A DNA stretch of 64,000 bases from Brevibacillus brevis (GTDB lineage Bacteria; Bacillota; Bacilli; Brevibacillales; Brevibacillaceae): the NCBI RefSeq assembly GCF_031583145.1, contig NZ_CP134050.1, forward strand, positions 2,369,501 to 2,433,500, written 5' to 3'. The number at the start of each line of letters is the position of its first letter. Positions within the stretch are counted from its first letter, which is position 1. Below the pieces are notes generated by a model that worked only from the letters and a program-made list of their open reading frames with translations, did not search any database and had not been told where the DNA came from. Below are positions 25,489 to 33,793 of the stretch, one piece after another. The position numbers and the translations under genes were made by a program.

Positions 25489-25549
25489 ATTAGTTGCAAT
25501 ACCATCCTATTTGGCGTATCCTGCTATTAGTTGCAAATACATCCTATTT
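25489..25549 (+). promoter_or_regulatory. Promoter with two 24-base direct repeats before the MarR operon
   Basis: Two close copies of ATTAGTTGCAAnACATCCTATTT-like sequence lie at 25489-25512 and 25526-25549, 37 bases apart. TTGCAA in the first copy (25494-25499) is 17 bases from TATCCT (25517-25522), so the first repeat covers the -35 and spacer and the second lies at or just past the transcription start. This suits repression by the MarR protein encoded next. Confidence 0.65.
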
Positions 25550-25562
25550 AGGAGGGAGTAAA

Positions 25563-26030
25563 TTGAGCGAGCGTGTGAGGCAAAAGGACGAGAGAGCAAC
25601 GGAATCGCACGGGCAATACATCTCAGCTATCTATCGACACATGCAGGTGTTGATCTCTGCCGAGCTGGCGCCTTACCGAATCGGAAGCGGACAGTACATT
25701 TATTTGATGGCGATTGCCTTCCAGCAGCCAATCACGCAGAAGGCCCTGAGCGAGAAGCTGCTGATCGACAAGACGACCACAGCCAAGGCCATTGCCAAAT
25801 TGGAGGCGGAGGGATACGTGCGCAGAGAAGCCGACCCTGCCGACAACCGCTATCAGCTGCTCTATTTGACCGAAGCGGGGCGCGAGGTGGTGCCGAAGGT
25901 CCAGGAAGCGCTGGGCCGGGTCAAGAGCAAAACGCGGAAAGGAATTTCCGATCAGGAGTACGACTTGCTGCTTGACCTTTTGAAGACTGTGCTTCGAAAT
26001 CTGACCGAGCAGGAGGAGATGGGCGTATGA
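25563..26030 (+). CDS. MarR-family transcriptional regulator
   Basis: A 155-residue winged-helix protein: ITQKALSEKLLIDKTTTAKAIAKLEAEGYV is the DNA-reading helix pair and READPADNRYQLLYLTEAG the wing. The start is TTG at 25563: AGGAGGGAG lies four bases upstream, while the in-frame ATG at 25494 lies inside the promoter repeats. It overlaps the next gene by 4 bases. The repeats upstream suggest that it regulates its own operon. Confidence 0.88.
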   Translation: MSERVRQKDERATESHGQYISAIYRHMQVLISAELAPYRIGSGQYIYLMAIAFQQPITQKALSEKLLIDKTTTAKAIAKLEAEGYVRREADPADNRYQLLYLTEAGREVVPKVQEALGRVKSKTRKGISDQEYDLLLDLLKTVLRNLTEQEEMGV

Positions 26031-26347
26031 GCGAGTACGTAGGAGCTGGCTTGACCGAAGAGCTGTTGTCCTGGTCTGGTGTTGAGATGCACCCTCATCG
26101 GTTTGGAGGGGTCGAATTTCAGTTGAATGGCCGTGAGATTGGGCATCTTCACGGCAACCGCCTGTTTGACATACTCTTGCCAAAATCCGAACGTGACCGC
26201 TGGATTGGGGATGGGAAGGCAAAACCCCATCACATCTACCCTGATTCCGGATGGGTGTCCGTGTACCTGGAGACGGAGAAAGAAGTAGCGCATGCCATTG
26301 AAATTGCCCGCTCGAAATACGATCAGTTGAACCGGGGGAGGAAGTAA
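26027..26347 (+). CDS. DUF5519 (luciferase-domain) family protein
   Basis: A 106-residue protein. HPHRFGGVEFQLNGREIGHLHG is the hallmark of the DUF5519 family, named after fungal luciferase-like sequences. The family has conserved histidines but no proven activity in bacteria. It overlaps the MarR gene (ATGA) and is followed by a VOC protein 4 bases later, so the three form one operon. Confidence 0.75.
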   Translation: MSEYVGAGLTEELLSWSGVEMHPHRFGGVEFQLNGREIGHLHGNRLFDILLPKSERDRWIGDGKAKPHHIYPDSGWVSVYLETEKEVAHAIEIARSKYDQLNRGRK

Positions 26348-26350
26348 GAG

Positions 26351-26719
26351 ATGATTGCCTATCCATTCATCGCAGTGGAGAACTGCAAGGAAGAAATCAA
26401 GTACTATCAGGGAGTCTTCGGCGGCGAGGTTGAGATTTTGCGCAAGCAGGGAGAAGAGGTGTTCAATGCGGACCTGCATGTAGGCGGGGCGACCCTCAAG
26501 TTTGCGGATACGAAAGCGGCAAAGCCGGCAGCAAAAGGCGATTACGTGAGAGTTTTCCTGAGGATCGAAACGGAGGCAGCGTTTCGCAAGATCTACGGAG
26601 AATTTGCGGCTGAAGGGACGATCAATACAGAGGTATACGAAGCTCCGTTCAACGGTCTTTTGGCAATCGTCACGGACCGCAATGGCGTCTGCTGGGTGCT
26701 GTCTTATTATCGTGTGTAA
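26351..26719 (+). CDS. VOC-family protein, PhnB-like
   Basis: A 122-residue vicinal oxygen chelate protein: AYPFIAVENCKEEIKYYQGVFGG at the start and DRNGVCWVLSY at the end fit the PhnB-like branch of the glyoxalase/bleomycin resistance superfamily. Activity is unknown; relatives bind or modify small toxic molecules. It is the last gene of the MarR operon. The following 126 bases show no feature. Confidence 0.82.
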   Translation: MIAYPFIAVENCKEEIKYYQGVFGGEVEILRKQGEEVFNADLHVGGATLKFADTKAAKPAAKGDYVRVFLRIETEAAFRKIYGEFAAEGTINTEVYEAPFNGLLAIVTDRNGVCWVLSYYRV

Positions 26720-26845
26720 TGAGACGATCATTAAAAAATCATGTGCATTCTGAAGATGTCTGTTGTATCCTAAACCGTATGACAATTTTGACCATTCATG
26801 TGCGAGTGCAGGTGGATGAGAGTTGGAGCAGAGGAGAGCTGAGAT

Positions 26846-27565
26846 ATGATGAGCAGGCAGGATGTGTATGAACAAGTAGGAGTAGCCATGACATGCCGGT
26901 CGCTGCAGGAGTATGTCGACATGTTTCAATTGAGTGGGGACTGGATGTCTCAAGGCCCCATTCTCGACGTGGCGGCAGGTGCATCTTCGTTCGTTGCCCA
27001 GGTACGGAAAGCTGGAGGAGATGCGGTAGCTGTCGATCCGCTTTACCTGGGGCAAGCAGAGGAGCTGTATGCCCGCGGGAAGCGGGAAATCGCAAATTCC
27101 ACGGAAAAGCTGCGGAACATTGCGCATACTTACGACTGGGGCTACTACGGATCGTTGGAGCAGCATCGGCTTAACCGGGAGCAGGCGTTGGAAGAGTTTA
27201 TCCAGACCTACGCGAACGATGGTACGAAGCAAATTTTCGTCCCAGGCGGGCTGCCGCGTCTGCCATTTGCTGACGATCGGTTTTCCCAGGTGTTTTGCAG
27301 TCATTTCCTGTTTTTGTACCATCAGCAGTTTGATGAGGAGTTTCACCGTCAAGCGATCGCTGAACTGGTTCGCATTTGCCGACCGGGCGGTGAGGTGAGG
27401 CTGTATCCGCTGGTGGGACTGGACCGAAAACAATATGTACACCTTGCTGAATTGATCAGCGATCTGAGACAGGACGGTCACGAGGTCGCATTGGTGCCGA
27501 CTACCTTCCGATTCCTGGAGGGAGCTACCCGATTTTTGCAAATATGTAAAAAAGCCGCTCGCTAG
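26846..27565 (+). CDS. Class I SAM-dependent methyltransferase
   Basis: A 239-residue protein. PILDVAAGASSFVAQ is motif I of the Rossmann-fold methyltransferases and AVDPLY the acidic ribose-binding loop. FADDRFSQVFCSHFLFLY and ICRPGGEVRLYP are motifs IV and V/VI. The substrate cannot be told. ATG at 26846 follows AGAGGAG by 9 bases. Its stop codon lies within the following terminator. Confidence 0.85.
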   Translation: MMSRQDVYEQVGVAMTCRSLQEYVDMFQLSGDWMSQGPILDVAAGASSFVAQVRKAGGDAVAVDPLYLGQAEELYARGKREIANSTEKLRNIAHTYDWGYYGSLEQHRLNREQALEEFIQTYANDGTKQIFVPGGLPRLPFADDRFSQVFCSHFLFLYHQQFDEEFHRQAIAELVRICRPGGEVRLYPLVGLDRKQYVHLAELISDLRQDGHEVALVPTTFRFLEGATRFLQICKKAAR

Positions 27566-27575
27566 CGGCTTTTTT
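27548..27575 (+). terminator. Terminator overlapping the methyltransferase stop
   Basis: AAAAAAGCCGCT (27548-27559) pairs with AGCGGCTTTTTT (27564-27575) over a 4-base loop, and is bidirectional. The TAG stop forms part of the hairpin. Confidence 0.9.
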
Positions 27576-27579
27576 TTGC

Positions 27580-28113
27580 TTATTCTCTCTCCAGCGGTGT
27601 CTGCTCCAACTGGCGGTAGATCTTGCCTTTATCGACGTACGATTGACGGATGCGGACGAATTCCTTGTAATCGGCTTCAGTCAATTCGCGCTTGACCTTG
27701 GCTGGGTTGCCGACAACCAGCGTGCGAGGAGGCACCTTCATTCCGGGAGGCACGAGCGCGCCGGCGGCGACCATGGCATCCTCTCCGATCTCGGCTTTAT
27801 CCATGATGATGGAGCCCATTCCGATCAAGGCCCCGCGTCTGACGATGCAGCTGTGCAGTACGGCATTGTGTCCGACCGTCACCTCATCCTCCAAAATCAA
27901 AGGGTTGTTCGGGCTTTGGTGCAGCGTGCTGTTGTCCTGCACGCTGACACGGCGGCCGATGACAGTGGGGGCGATGTCTCCACGAATGACCGTGTTGTAC
28001 CAGATCGACGAGTCTTCGCCGATTTCCACGTCTCCGGAGACGACGACACCTTTCGCGAGGAATACGGATGGATGAATGCGCGGCTTGACATTTTCAAAAG
28101 AGAGCAGTAGCAT
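27580..28113 (-). CDS. Gamma-class carbonic anhydrase family protein (YtoA-like)
   Basis: A 177-residue left-handed beta-helix protein built of hexapeptide repeats (VVVSGDVEIGEDSSIW and similar). The zinc histidines of the gamma-carbonic anhydrase fold are present in DNSTLHQSP and VGHNAVLHSC. Many bacterial members have uncertain carbonic anhydrase activity. ATG at 28113 follows AGGAGG. It lies 13 bases after the HesB-like gene on the same strand. Confidence 0.88.
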   Translation of the reverse strand: MLLLSFENVKPRIHPSVFLAKGVVVSGDVEIGEDSSIWYNTVIRGDIAPTVIGRRVSVQDNSTLHQSPNNPLILEDEVTVGHNAVLHSCIVRRGALIGMGSIIMDKAEIGEDAMVAAGALVPPGMKVPPRTLVVGNPAKVKRELTEADYKEFVRIRQSYVDKGKIYRQLEQTPLERE

Positions 28114-28126
28114 GATTTCCTCCTAG

Positions 28127-28435
28127 TCAATGGATGTGTGGACAATCGCTTTGGACGGAGCGGGGATGCTCAATGGAAAAGCGGCCTGTCACCGCATCGC
28201 AGTCGATGACGGTGCCAAACAGCTGCCCCGCGTCCTCCTCCTGGTAAAGAAAGCGAATTCCGTTGATTTCCAGTACGCGATCGCGCCTTCCGGCTTCCGT
28301 AATCGCGATGCTGTATGTGTAGCTCCCACAGCCCGTAGTCGTAGGGACGAGCTTGATCCCGAGCTTGTCTGCATCAGGCTCTTCCGCGATCAACAGGGCG
28401 AGGCGTGCAGCTGCGTGCGGGGTAATGGTAATCAC
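28127..28435 (-). CDS. HesB-like (iron-sulfur biosynthesis family) protein
   Basis: A 102-residue protein beginning ITITPHAAARLALLI, the usual start of the HesB/IscA-like fold, with TTGCGSYTYSIAI around the middle. Only one of the IscA cysteines is obvious, so a classical scaffold role is uncertain. The start is GTG at 28435, with AAGGAGGG upstream. It is the first gene of a two-gene unit with the gamma-carbonic anhydrase. Confidence 0.8.
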   Translation of the reverse strand: MITITPHAAARLALLIAEEPDADKLGIKLVPTTTGCGSYTYSIAITEAGRRDRVLEINGIRFLYQEEDAGQLFGTVIDCDAVTGRFSIEHPRSVQSDCPHIH

Positions 28436-28516
28436 GGTCAACCCTCCTTGTAACCCCTTTATTGTACTACTGTTTGGGGGAATGAACAATTTGGCAGGGT
28501 TGCCAGCACACTTCGG

Positions 28517-28545
28517 TTGACCGAAGAGATGCCATGTGATAAAGT
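28517..28545 (+). promoter_or_regulatory. Sigma-A promoter of rnpB
   Basis: TTGACC (28517-28522), 17-base spacer, TAAAGT (28540-28545); transcription would start about 28552, just before the RNA. Confidence 0.7.
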
Positions 28546-28566
28546 ATATCTTGCTGATCAAAGATT

Positions 28567-28964
28567 AGCAGGAAATGTGGGTAGTCGCTGCCGCGGTCTT
28601 TTGTGATCGGCGGTAGAGGAAAGTCCAGGCTCGCCCAGGCTGAGATGCCTGGAGTGTTCGTACCTGGTGCAAACCAGGGCAGCGAGGCACGCCTCGCTGA
28701 CGGCGTGGAAAGGGCTCTCTCTGAGGCCCGAGTACGCTGAAAGTGCCACAGAAACGTAGCTTTTCTGGCGACAGAAAAGATGGAACGCGGTAAACCCTGC
28801 GAGCGAGAAACCCAAATTTGGTAGGGGAACCGTCCCAAGGGAACTGAACGGAGGGACGGATGGCGTCATTTGGCGCCATAGATAGATGGCTACCGCTCTT
28901 GGTGCGAGGGGCAACCCGCTTGCAGCACGGGAGAAACAGAACCTGGCTTATAGCATTTCCTGCT
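28567..28964 (+). ncRNA. rnpB: RNase P RNA, type B
   Basis: The catalytic RNA of RNase P, which matures tRNA 5' ends. GTAGAGGAAAGTCCAGGCTC near the 5' end is the conserved region I sequence; GGTAAACCC, GAGGGGCAACCC and ACAGAACCTGGCTTATAGC near the 3' end match the remaining conserved blocks. The terminal helix P1 closes the molecule: AGCAGGAAATG (28567-28577) pairs perfectly with CATTTCCTGCT (28954-28964). At about 398 bases the length fits the Bacillus (type B) form. A promoter and terminator frame it. Confidence 0.95.
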
Positions 28965-28976
28965 GGAACGAAACGT

Positions 28977-29007
28977 AAAACCGCCTGAGTCATTCAGGCG
29001 GTTTTTT
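28977..29007 (+). terminator. Terminator of rnpB
   Basis: AAAACCGCCTGA and TCAGGCGGTTTT form a perfect stem with a 5-base loop, then more T. Confidence 0.92.
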
Positions 29008-29068
29008 GGCGTTTAGCGGCCCAGTGGGTGGTGTCAAAAGAAGAAGAGTATGGAATAGACAGCTTCGG

Positions 29069-29087
29069 GCATGATTTTGTATCATGC
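29069..29087. promoter_or_regulatory. Palindrome before the glycosyltransferase gene
   Basis: GCATGAT (29069-29075), TTTGT, ATCATGC (29081-29087): a perfect 7-base inverted repeat suitable for a dimeric regulator. A second dyad, TGGTGG-actg-CCCACCA, lies at about 29100-29117. Confidence 0.4.
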
Positions 29088-29153
29088 TCTCAACGGGATT
29101 GGTGGACTGCCCACCATACATAGCAGAACGTTAACTTTTGAAAGGGGATGCCT

Positions 29154-30356
29154 ATGGCACGAGTTTTGTTTATCAACGGAGGTTCAGAAGGACATATCAA
29201 TCCAACGATCGGCGTCATCCGAGAACTGATTCGTCGTGGCGAAGAAGTCGTTTACTTTGCAGCGGAACCATTTCGTGATCGCGTCGAGAAAGCGGGCGCA
29301 AAGGTCATTACTTTCGATATCGGCAAATTTATTGAGGCGTTCCTTGCCGGCGGAAGAAATCCATGGGGGCGAGTGAATGGGCTTTTGCGCACGGCCGACA
29401 TCATCATTCCACGTGTCCTGGACCAAATAAAAGAGGAGCGTTTTGATTACCTCATTCATGACTCGATGTTCGGATGTGGCCGATTGCTCGCGCAAATGCT
29501 TGATCTGCCCGCGGTCAGCTCGTGCACGAGCTTTGCCATGCAGCAAGATAGCTTTGACCGTATGCAAGATAGCCTCTCGAACCATTTTCCGGAAGACGTG
29601 ATTGTACGTGCGAAAGAGGAGTATCATGATTTGCTTGGCAGCGTACAAGAAAAATACAAGGTGAAAGTGGAATCCGCCTACGAGGTTTTCTGCAATCCCG
29701 CTCCACTGACCATCGTCTACACGTCGAAACTCTTCCAGCCCGAGGAAGAGCGGTTCGATGCGACGTACAAGTTTGTCGGTCCATCCATCGCGCCGCGCAC
29801 AGACGATCCATTTGATTTTACCGGGGTAGACACGGAACATCTGATCTACATATCACTGGGCACTGTTCTCAATCAGGCGGTGGATTTTTACAAGCTCTGT
29901 TTTGAAGCCTTTGCGGAAACGAAATACACTGTGATTCTATCCGTTGGCAGCAAAACCCAGATTTCTGACCTGGGGAACATTCCTGCGAATTTTGTCGTTC
30001 GCAGCTACGTACCGCAACTCGACGTGCTGCAACATGCCAAACTGTTTGTCACACACGGCGGCATGAACAGCACGAATGAAGGTCTTTACTTCGGGGTTCC
30101 GCTGATTGTGCTTCCGCAAAGCGCCGACCAGCCTTATTTGGCTCGGCGCGTGTCTGAAATCGGTGCCGGTCTCCACCTGAATTACGAAGGCTTGACCGCA
30201 GGAGAACTGCGAGAGGCGGCGGAACGCGTATGCAAGGATGCGTCCATGCGAAACAAATGTGTTGAAATTGGCGATTCATTCCGGTCTGCGGGCGGGTATG
30301 AGCGAGCCGTCGAAGAGATCTTCACGTATAAACGAGGCCTTGGCATTGCTCCTTAA
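29154..30356 (+). CDS. MGT-family (macrolide-type) glycosyltransferase, YjiC-like
   Basis: A 400-residue GT1 glycosyltransferase. RVLFINGGSEGHINPTIGVI is the acceptor-domain start with the catalytic histidine, and THGGMNSTNEGLYFGVPLIV (around residue 300) is the UDP-sugar binding motif. Members attach a sugar to macrolides, flavonoids or other hydrophobic acceptors and can inactivate antibiotics. I chose ATG at 29154 because AAAGGGG directly abuts the ATG at 29148 and is correctly spaced only for 29154. It is a single-gene unit. Confidence 0.88.
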   Translation: MARVLFINGGSEGHINPTIGVIRELIRRGEEVVYFAAEPFRDRVEKAGAKVITFDIGKFIEAFLAGGRNPWGRVNGLLRTADIIIPRVLDQIKEERFDYLIHDSMFGCGRLLAQMLDLPAVSSCTSFAMQQDSFDRMQDSLSNHFPEDVIVRAKEEYHDLLGSVQEKYKVKVESAYEVFCNPAPLTIVYTSKLFQPEEERFDATYKFVGPSIAPRTDDPFDFTGVDTEHLIYISLGTVLNQAVDFYKLCFEAFAETKYTVILSVGSKTQISDLGNIPANFVVRSYVPQLDVLQHAKLFVTHGGMNSTNEGLYFGVPLIVLPQSADQPYLARRVSEIGAGLHLNYEGLTAGELREAAERVCKDASMRNKCVEIGDSFRSAGGYERAVEEIFTYKRGLGIAP

Positions 30357-30395
30357 TACCCAAAAAAGAATGTTCTCTGCACGGTTGGCAAAAAG

Positions 30396-30404
30396 TGGTA
30401 CAAT
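30396..30404 (+). promoter_or_regulatory. Extended -10 promoter of the SLH-protein leader
   Basis: TGGTACAAT fits TGn plus TACAAT, with no good -35. Transcription would start near 30411, just before the structured leader. Confidence 0.5.
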
Positions 30405-30414
30405 GTGAACAAGT

Positions 30415-30505
30415 AGTCGGCACCGATCGATGAAAAGCCGACTGAACCGCAGCGGCTTTTCCAGGCTCTTATCAAGTCTGAGTCGGCCGCTGTTTCTTTT
30501 TATTT
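30415..30505 (+). promoter_or_regulatory. Attenuator-like leader RNA before the SLH protein
   Basis: Four segments can pair in exclusive ways. AGTCGGC 30415-30421 pairs with GCCGACT 30437-30443. CAGCGGC 30450-30456 pairs with GCCGCTG 30486-30492, followed by TTTCTTTTTATTT (terminator form). GAAAAGCCG 30432-30440 pairs with CGGCTTTTC 30453-30461, which would break both others (antiterminator form). GCCGACT can also pair with a second AGTCGGC at 30481-30487. I match it to no known riboswitch. The 368-base gap 30357-30724 holds this element, the promoter, tandem repeats and about 190 bases without visible structure. Confidence 0.5.
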
Positions 30506-30531
30506 GATCATCTGGTTATTTGATCATCTGG
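30500..30531 (+). repeat. Perfect 16-base tandem repeat
   Basis: TTATTTGATCATCTGG occurs twice head to tail (30500-30515 and 30516-30531). Each copy holds the palindrome TGATCA. It lies just past the leader terminator. Confidence 0.85.
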
Positions 30532-30724
30532 GACTCATAATTCGAAGGTAGTAGGGCCATTCAAAAAATTGGAAGGAGGGAGGCGTGCAACATTTCTCCT
30601 CTTGTCCACGTCAAATAGAGCACTTGCCCAGGTATAACAGACGGCGGTCGTGATCGCCACTGAGATGAGGCAAGACCAGAGAGAAAAAGAAACGGGTTAC
30701 TTCAATTTGCATGGAGGGATTTTT

Positions 30725-33061
30725 TTGAAGAACATCAAGTCACGTTCCACGAACGATTTGAAAAAACTGTTGGCCACAGCCGTTTTGGCGGGAGTATTGG
30801 CTGTCCCTGGCGCGGGAATGGCCGCTTCATCGCTTCCGTTATCGGATATCAGCCAAAATGCGAATAAAGATGCGATTTTGAAATTGAACTACGCCGGGGT
30901 GCTGAAAGGCTACACGGATGGCACTTTCAAACCGGACAAGGAAGTCACTCGTGCGGAATTCGCCAAGATCGCGGTTCTCGCCATGGGCTACACCGATGAG
31001 CAGGCAAACCTTTTGAAAGGCACGACGGTATTCAAGGACTTGCCTGCGAGCCATTGGGCTACCGGGTATATCAATCTCGCGGTTTCCCAAGGGATCATCA
31101 AAGGCTATCCGGACGGTACGTTCAAGCCGAACAACAACGTGAAGATCGCGGAAGCCTTGACAGTGTACGTCCAGGGGCTGAAGATCAGCGTGAACCCGCC
31201 TTCCTCGGGCGAGTGGTACTACCCGTACTTGCTGGCGGCAGACAAAGCGGGAATTTACGAGGCGAAAGAAACGCCGACGATCGCCGCGAAGCGCGACATC
31301 GTGGCCAAGTACACCGATCGGTTCATGGAGACGCCTGTCTACGCCAATGGGGCATACTATGACAAGAACGGCAATGCGAACGGAACGGTCAAAAAGCTGC
31401 CGGTGGTGAAAGGTACGGTCGCATCTTATGACAAGTCCGCCAAAAAGGTGAAGCTGGTCGGACAAAGCAGCGACATCGCCATCGCGGACAATGCTCAGGT
31501 GTACGGAAACATCGTCACGGGAGCGCAAATCGAATACATCGCAAAGAACGGGAAGATTGCGTTCCTGACCGTGTCTACGGCGGACAGCAACATCGTGGAA
31601 GGGGTCGTGAAGACCAGCCTGAACTTTACGACAGCCGTGGGCGACGAGAAAAAATTCAAAGCGATCGTAAACGGCAAAGAAGTCGTACTCGAGGTCGAAA
31701 ATGGAGTCAGCGTCTCCCGTTCCCAAATCGGACAAAAGTTTGTCGCTGTTCTGGATGAAGACGGTAAGGTAGCGTCGATCACGTTCTCGAAAAACACGAC
31801 TGCCGGCATCGTCGAAAAGGTCTCGTCGGTAAGCGGCTCCAGCGCGAAAAAGGAAATCAAGGTCGGCGGAACGACCTACACGCTGGCCAGCTCTGCTACC
31901 GTCAAAGAAAAATCCCACCCCCAAGCGAAAGAGGCGAGCAGCAGCTTTTCCAGCATCGAAAAAGGCGATCTGGTCGAGTTGACCTTGGACGTCGACGGAA
32001 AAGTGACAGCAGTGACCATTACCAAGCTGAGCACGACGGGAACCATCCGCGTCGATGCCAATGACAACACGATCACGCTGGACGGCGTAGAATACGACGT
32101 GCTGGAGGATACCGAGCTTTACGTTGATGAGGATGAAGTGACCGAGCTCGACGACCTGAAGAACGGCCAGATGGCGATCCTCACGTTTGATGAGAACGGC
32201 AGCCTGACAAAAGTGGAGCAAGGGGTCGGAGTGGCAGACGGCAAGCTGATTGACGATACGACTGCCTATCAAGTGGGCAGCCCCGCAACGATCAAGGTAG
32301 AGGGCAAGACGTACGCCATTTTGCCAACAGCCAAGCTGACCGTCGATGGGGAAAGCGTGTCGCCGAGCTCCATCCGTGCGGATCAATTCAATGACTACCG
32401 CATCATCACCTGGAAGTACAACGTCGGCACCAGGGACATCGTCGAACTGACGATGGAAAAACAATCGGTGACCGGATACGTGACCAAAAAATCCGGCGAC
32501 AAAATCACCGTGAACGGAAAGGTGTACCAGCTGGCATCCGGCGTTACGATCGACAGCGACGCGGCTACCAACGACAAGGAGTACACGCTGACCCTGAACA
32601 ACGCAGGCAAGGTCAAAGCGGTATCCGGAGCTGCCAAAAAAGTGAGCGGCGTTGTTGATTCCGTGGAAGTGCGCAAGGAGGACGGCAAGCTGGTCTCGGC
32701 CGTCGTGGAAGTTGGCGGCAAGAAGTATGATGTCCGTGACGAAGACGCGATCGCGGAAGTCGAACAGTTCGAGTACGCAACGCTCACCCTGGATCGGGAA
32801 GGCGAGGTGACGGCTGCATCCGTCCAAGGGAAAAAGGCGCTGCAAGGGGTCAAATTCGTCGGAATCGAGACGAGGGTGAACGGCGATCGCTACGTGTTCT
32901 ACGGCGACGTATCCACCAGCCTCAAAATGACGAAGGACGCCGAGATCAAGGACGAAGACGGCTCCGATCTTGATGCGGATGATCTCAAAAAGACGGACAA
33001 GGTCGACCTGTGGACGGACGCAAACGGCCAAGTCTACGTCATCGTAGTCGTGAACGACTAA
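30725..33061 (+). CDS. S-layer homology (SLH) domain cell-surface protein
   Basis: A 778-residue exported protein. The start is TTG at 30725, with GGAGGGA upstream and directly followed by a signal peptide (KNIKSRSTNDLKKLLATAVL to about residue 35, AMAA-like cut). Three SLH domains follow: SDISQNANKDAILKLNYAGV with FKPDKEVTRAEFAKI (about 38-92), FKDLPASHWATGYINLAVSQ with FKPNNNVKIAEAL (about 100-155), and a degenerate third (about 156-205). They anchor the protein to pyruvylated cell-wall polymer. The remaining 570 residues are Lys/Asp/Thr/Val-rich repeated beta modules (KVTAVTITKL, TVDGKVYxL types) of no known family. It could be an S-layer or accessory surface protein. Confidence 0.88.
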   Translation: MKNIKSRSTNDLKKLLATAVLAGVLAVPGAGMAASSLPLSDISQNANKDAILKLNYAGVLKGYTDGTFKPDKEVTRAEFAKIAVLAMGYTDEQANLLKGTTVFKDLPASHWATGYINLAVSQGIIKGYPDGTFKPNNNVKIAEALTVYVQGLKISVNPPSSGEWYYPYLLAADKAGIYEAKETPTIAAKRDIVAKYTDRFMETPVYANGAYYDKNGNANGTVKKLPVVKGTVASYDKSAKKVKLVGQSSDIAIADNAQVYGNIVTGAQIEYIAKNGKIAFLTVSTADSNIVEGVVKTSLNFTTAVGDEKKFKAIVNGKEVVLEVENGVSVSRSQIGQKFVAVLDEDGKVASITFSKNTTAGIVEKVSSVSGSSAKKEIKVGGTTYTLASSATVKEKSHPQAKEASSSFSSIEKGDLVELTLDVDGKVTAVTITKLSTTGTIRVDANDNTITLDGVEYDVLEDTELYVDEDEVTELDDLKNGQMAILTFDENGSLTKVEQGVGVADGKLIDDTTAYQVGSPATIKVEGKTYAILPTAKLTVDGESVSPSSIRADQFNDYRIITWKYNVGTRDIVELTMEKQSVTGYVTKKSGDKITVNGKVYQLASGVTIDSDAATNDKEYTLTLNNAGKVKAVSGAAKKVSGVVDSVEVRKEDGKLVSAVVEVGGKKYDVRDEDAIAEVEQFEYATLTLDREGEVTAASVQGKKALQGVKFVGIETRVNGDRYVFYGDVSTSLKMTKDAEIKDEDGSDLDADDLKKTDKVDLWTDANGQVYVIVVVND

Positions 33062-33078
33062 AAGAAAGCAGGACTCCC

Positions 33079-33126
33079 GAAGCTCCCTTCATTTTCGCCG
33101 TGAAAATGAAGCGGGGCTTTTCCTTT
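33079..33126 (+). terminator. Terminator of the SLH-protein gene
   Basis: AAGCTCC-c-TTCATTTTC and GAAAATGAA-g-cGGGGCTT form a long stem, followed by TTTTCCTTTT. Confidence 0.8.
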
Positions 33127-33229
33127 TCTGGACGTCTATCCATGGTTGGCCCACTTTTTCAAAACGGGTGGCAAACGGGCGTACTAGCATAAGCCCTTTT
33201 CCATACGGTTTAGGGAGGGGGTGAATTCC

Positions 33230-33793
33230 TTGGATGAATGGCGCATGTTCAAACAGTTTATCCATTCCGCCGAACGAGTCTGGACTCAGATTGCGGCTTC
33301 GCCGAGAGGGAAGCCAGTCTACACGGTGGGCGGTCTGGATTACACGCCATTGCCGGAAAAGTACAACACCAAGCGCAAAATTTCGCGCATTTTTCGCCGC
33401 TACTGGGGAAGACAGCTGAGCGAGACGATGATTCGCAACCTGAATCTTCGTCTGGTCAAAGGAAAGCTCTGCGTGCCGTACAAGGAGATTCCGTCGTTCC
33501 CTACCATCGTTCAGTCGCTGCAAGTGAAAGCCAACAGTCCCAACCAGAAAGTCGTATCCGCAGTCTTGATGGGAGGAAGCAAGAAGGTGCGGGTCGAATA
33601 TCGGTTCATCCGTGCCGGTGCGACAGCTCCTTACACGATCATGAAACGATCCGCAAGGGAAAATGACCCGCGTTATCGGCTGCCGGGGGCTGCAAAAACG
33701 AAGGCAAAGGCAAAACCTACAGCCCAGGCAAAACCTAAAGCCAAGCCAAAACAGCAGTCCAATGGAAGGAAGAAGCTCCTCAAAACCCCATGA
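33230..33793 (+). CDS. Basic protein of unknown function with Lys/Ala/Pro-rich tail
   Basis: A 187-residue protein, strongly basic. The first 145 residues look folded (ERVWTQIAASPRGKPVYTVG, RVEYRFIRAGATAPYTI) and match no family I know. The last 40 (AKTKAKAKPTAQAKPKAKPK) form a flexible tail like those of nucleic-acid-binding or wall-binding proteins. There is no signal peptide. I prefer TTG at 33230, eight bases after GGGAGGGG, over GTG at 33221. Its stop lies inside the following hairpin. Confidence 0.6.
   Translation: MDEWRMFKQFIHSAERVWTQIAASPRGKPVYTVGGLDYTPLPEKYNTKRKISRIFRRYWGRQLSETMIRNLNLRLVKGKLCVPYKEIPSFPTIVQSLQVKANSPNQKVVSAVLMGGSKKVRVEYRFIRAGATAPYTIMKRSARENDPRYRLPGAAKTKAKAKPTAQAKPKAKPKQQSNGRKKLLKTP

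Noticed and set aside
30839-33031. 730-codon minus-strand frame opposite the SLH protein
   Set aside because: It results from the repetitive codon pattern of the SLH gene and has no ribosome site or known domain.
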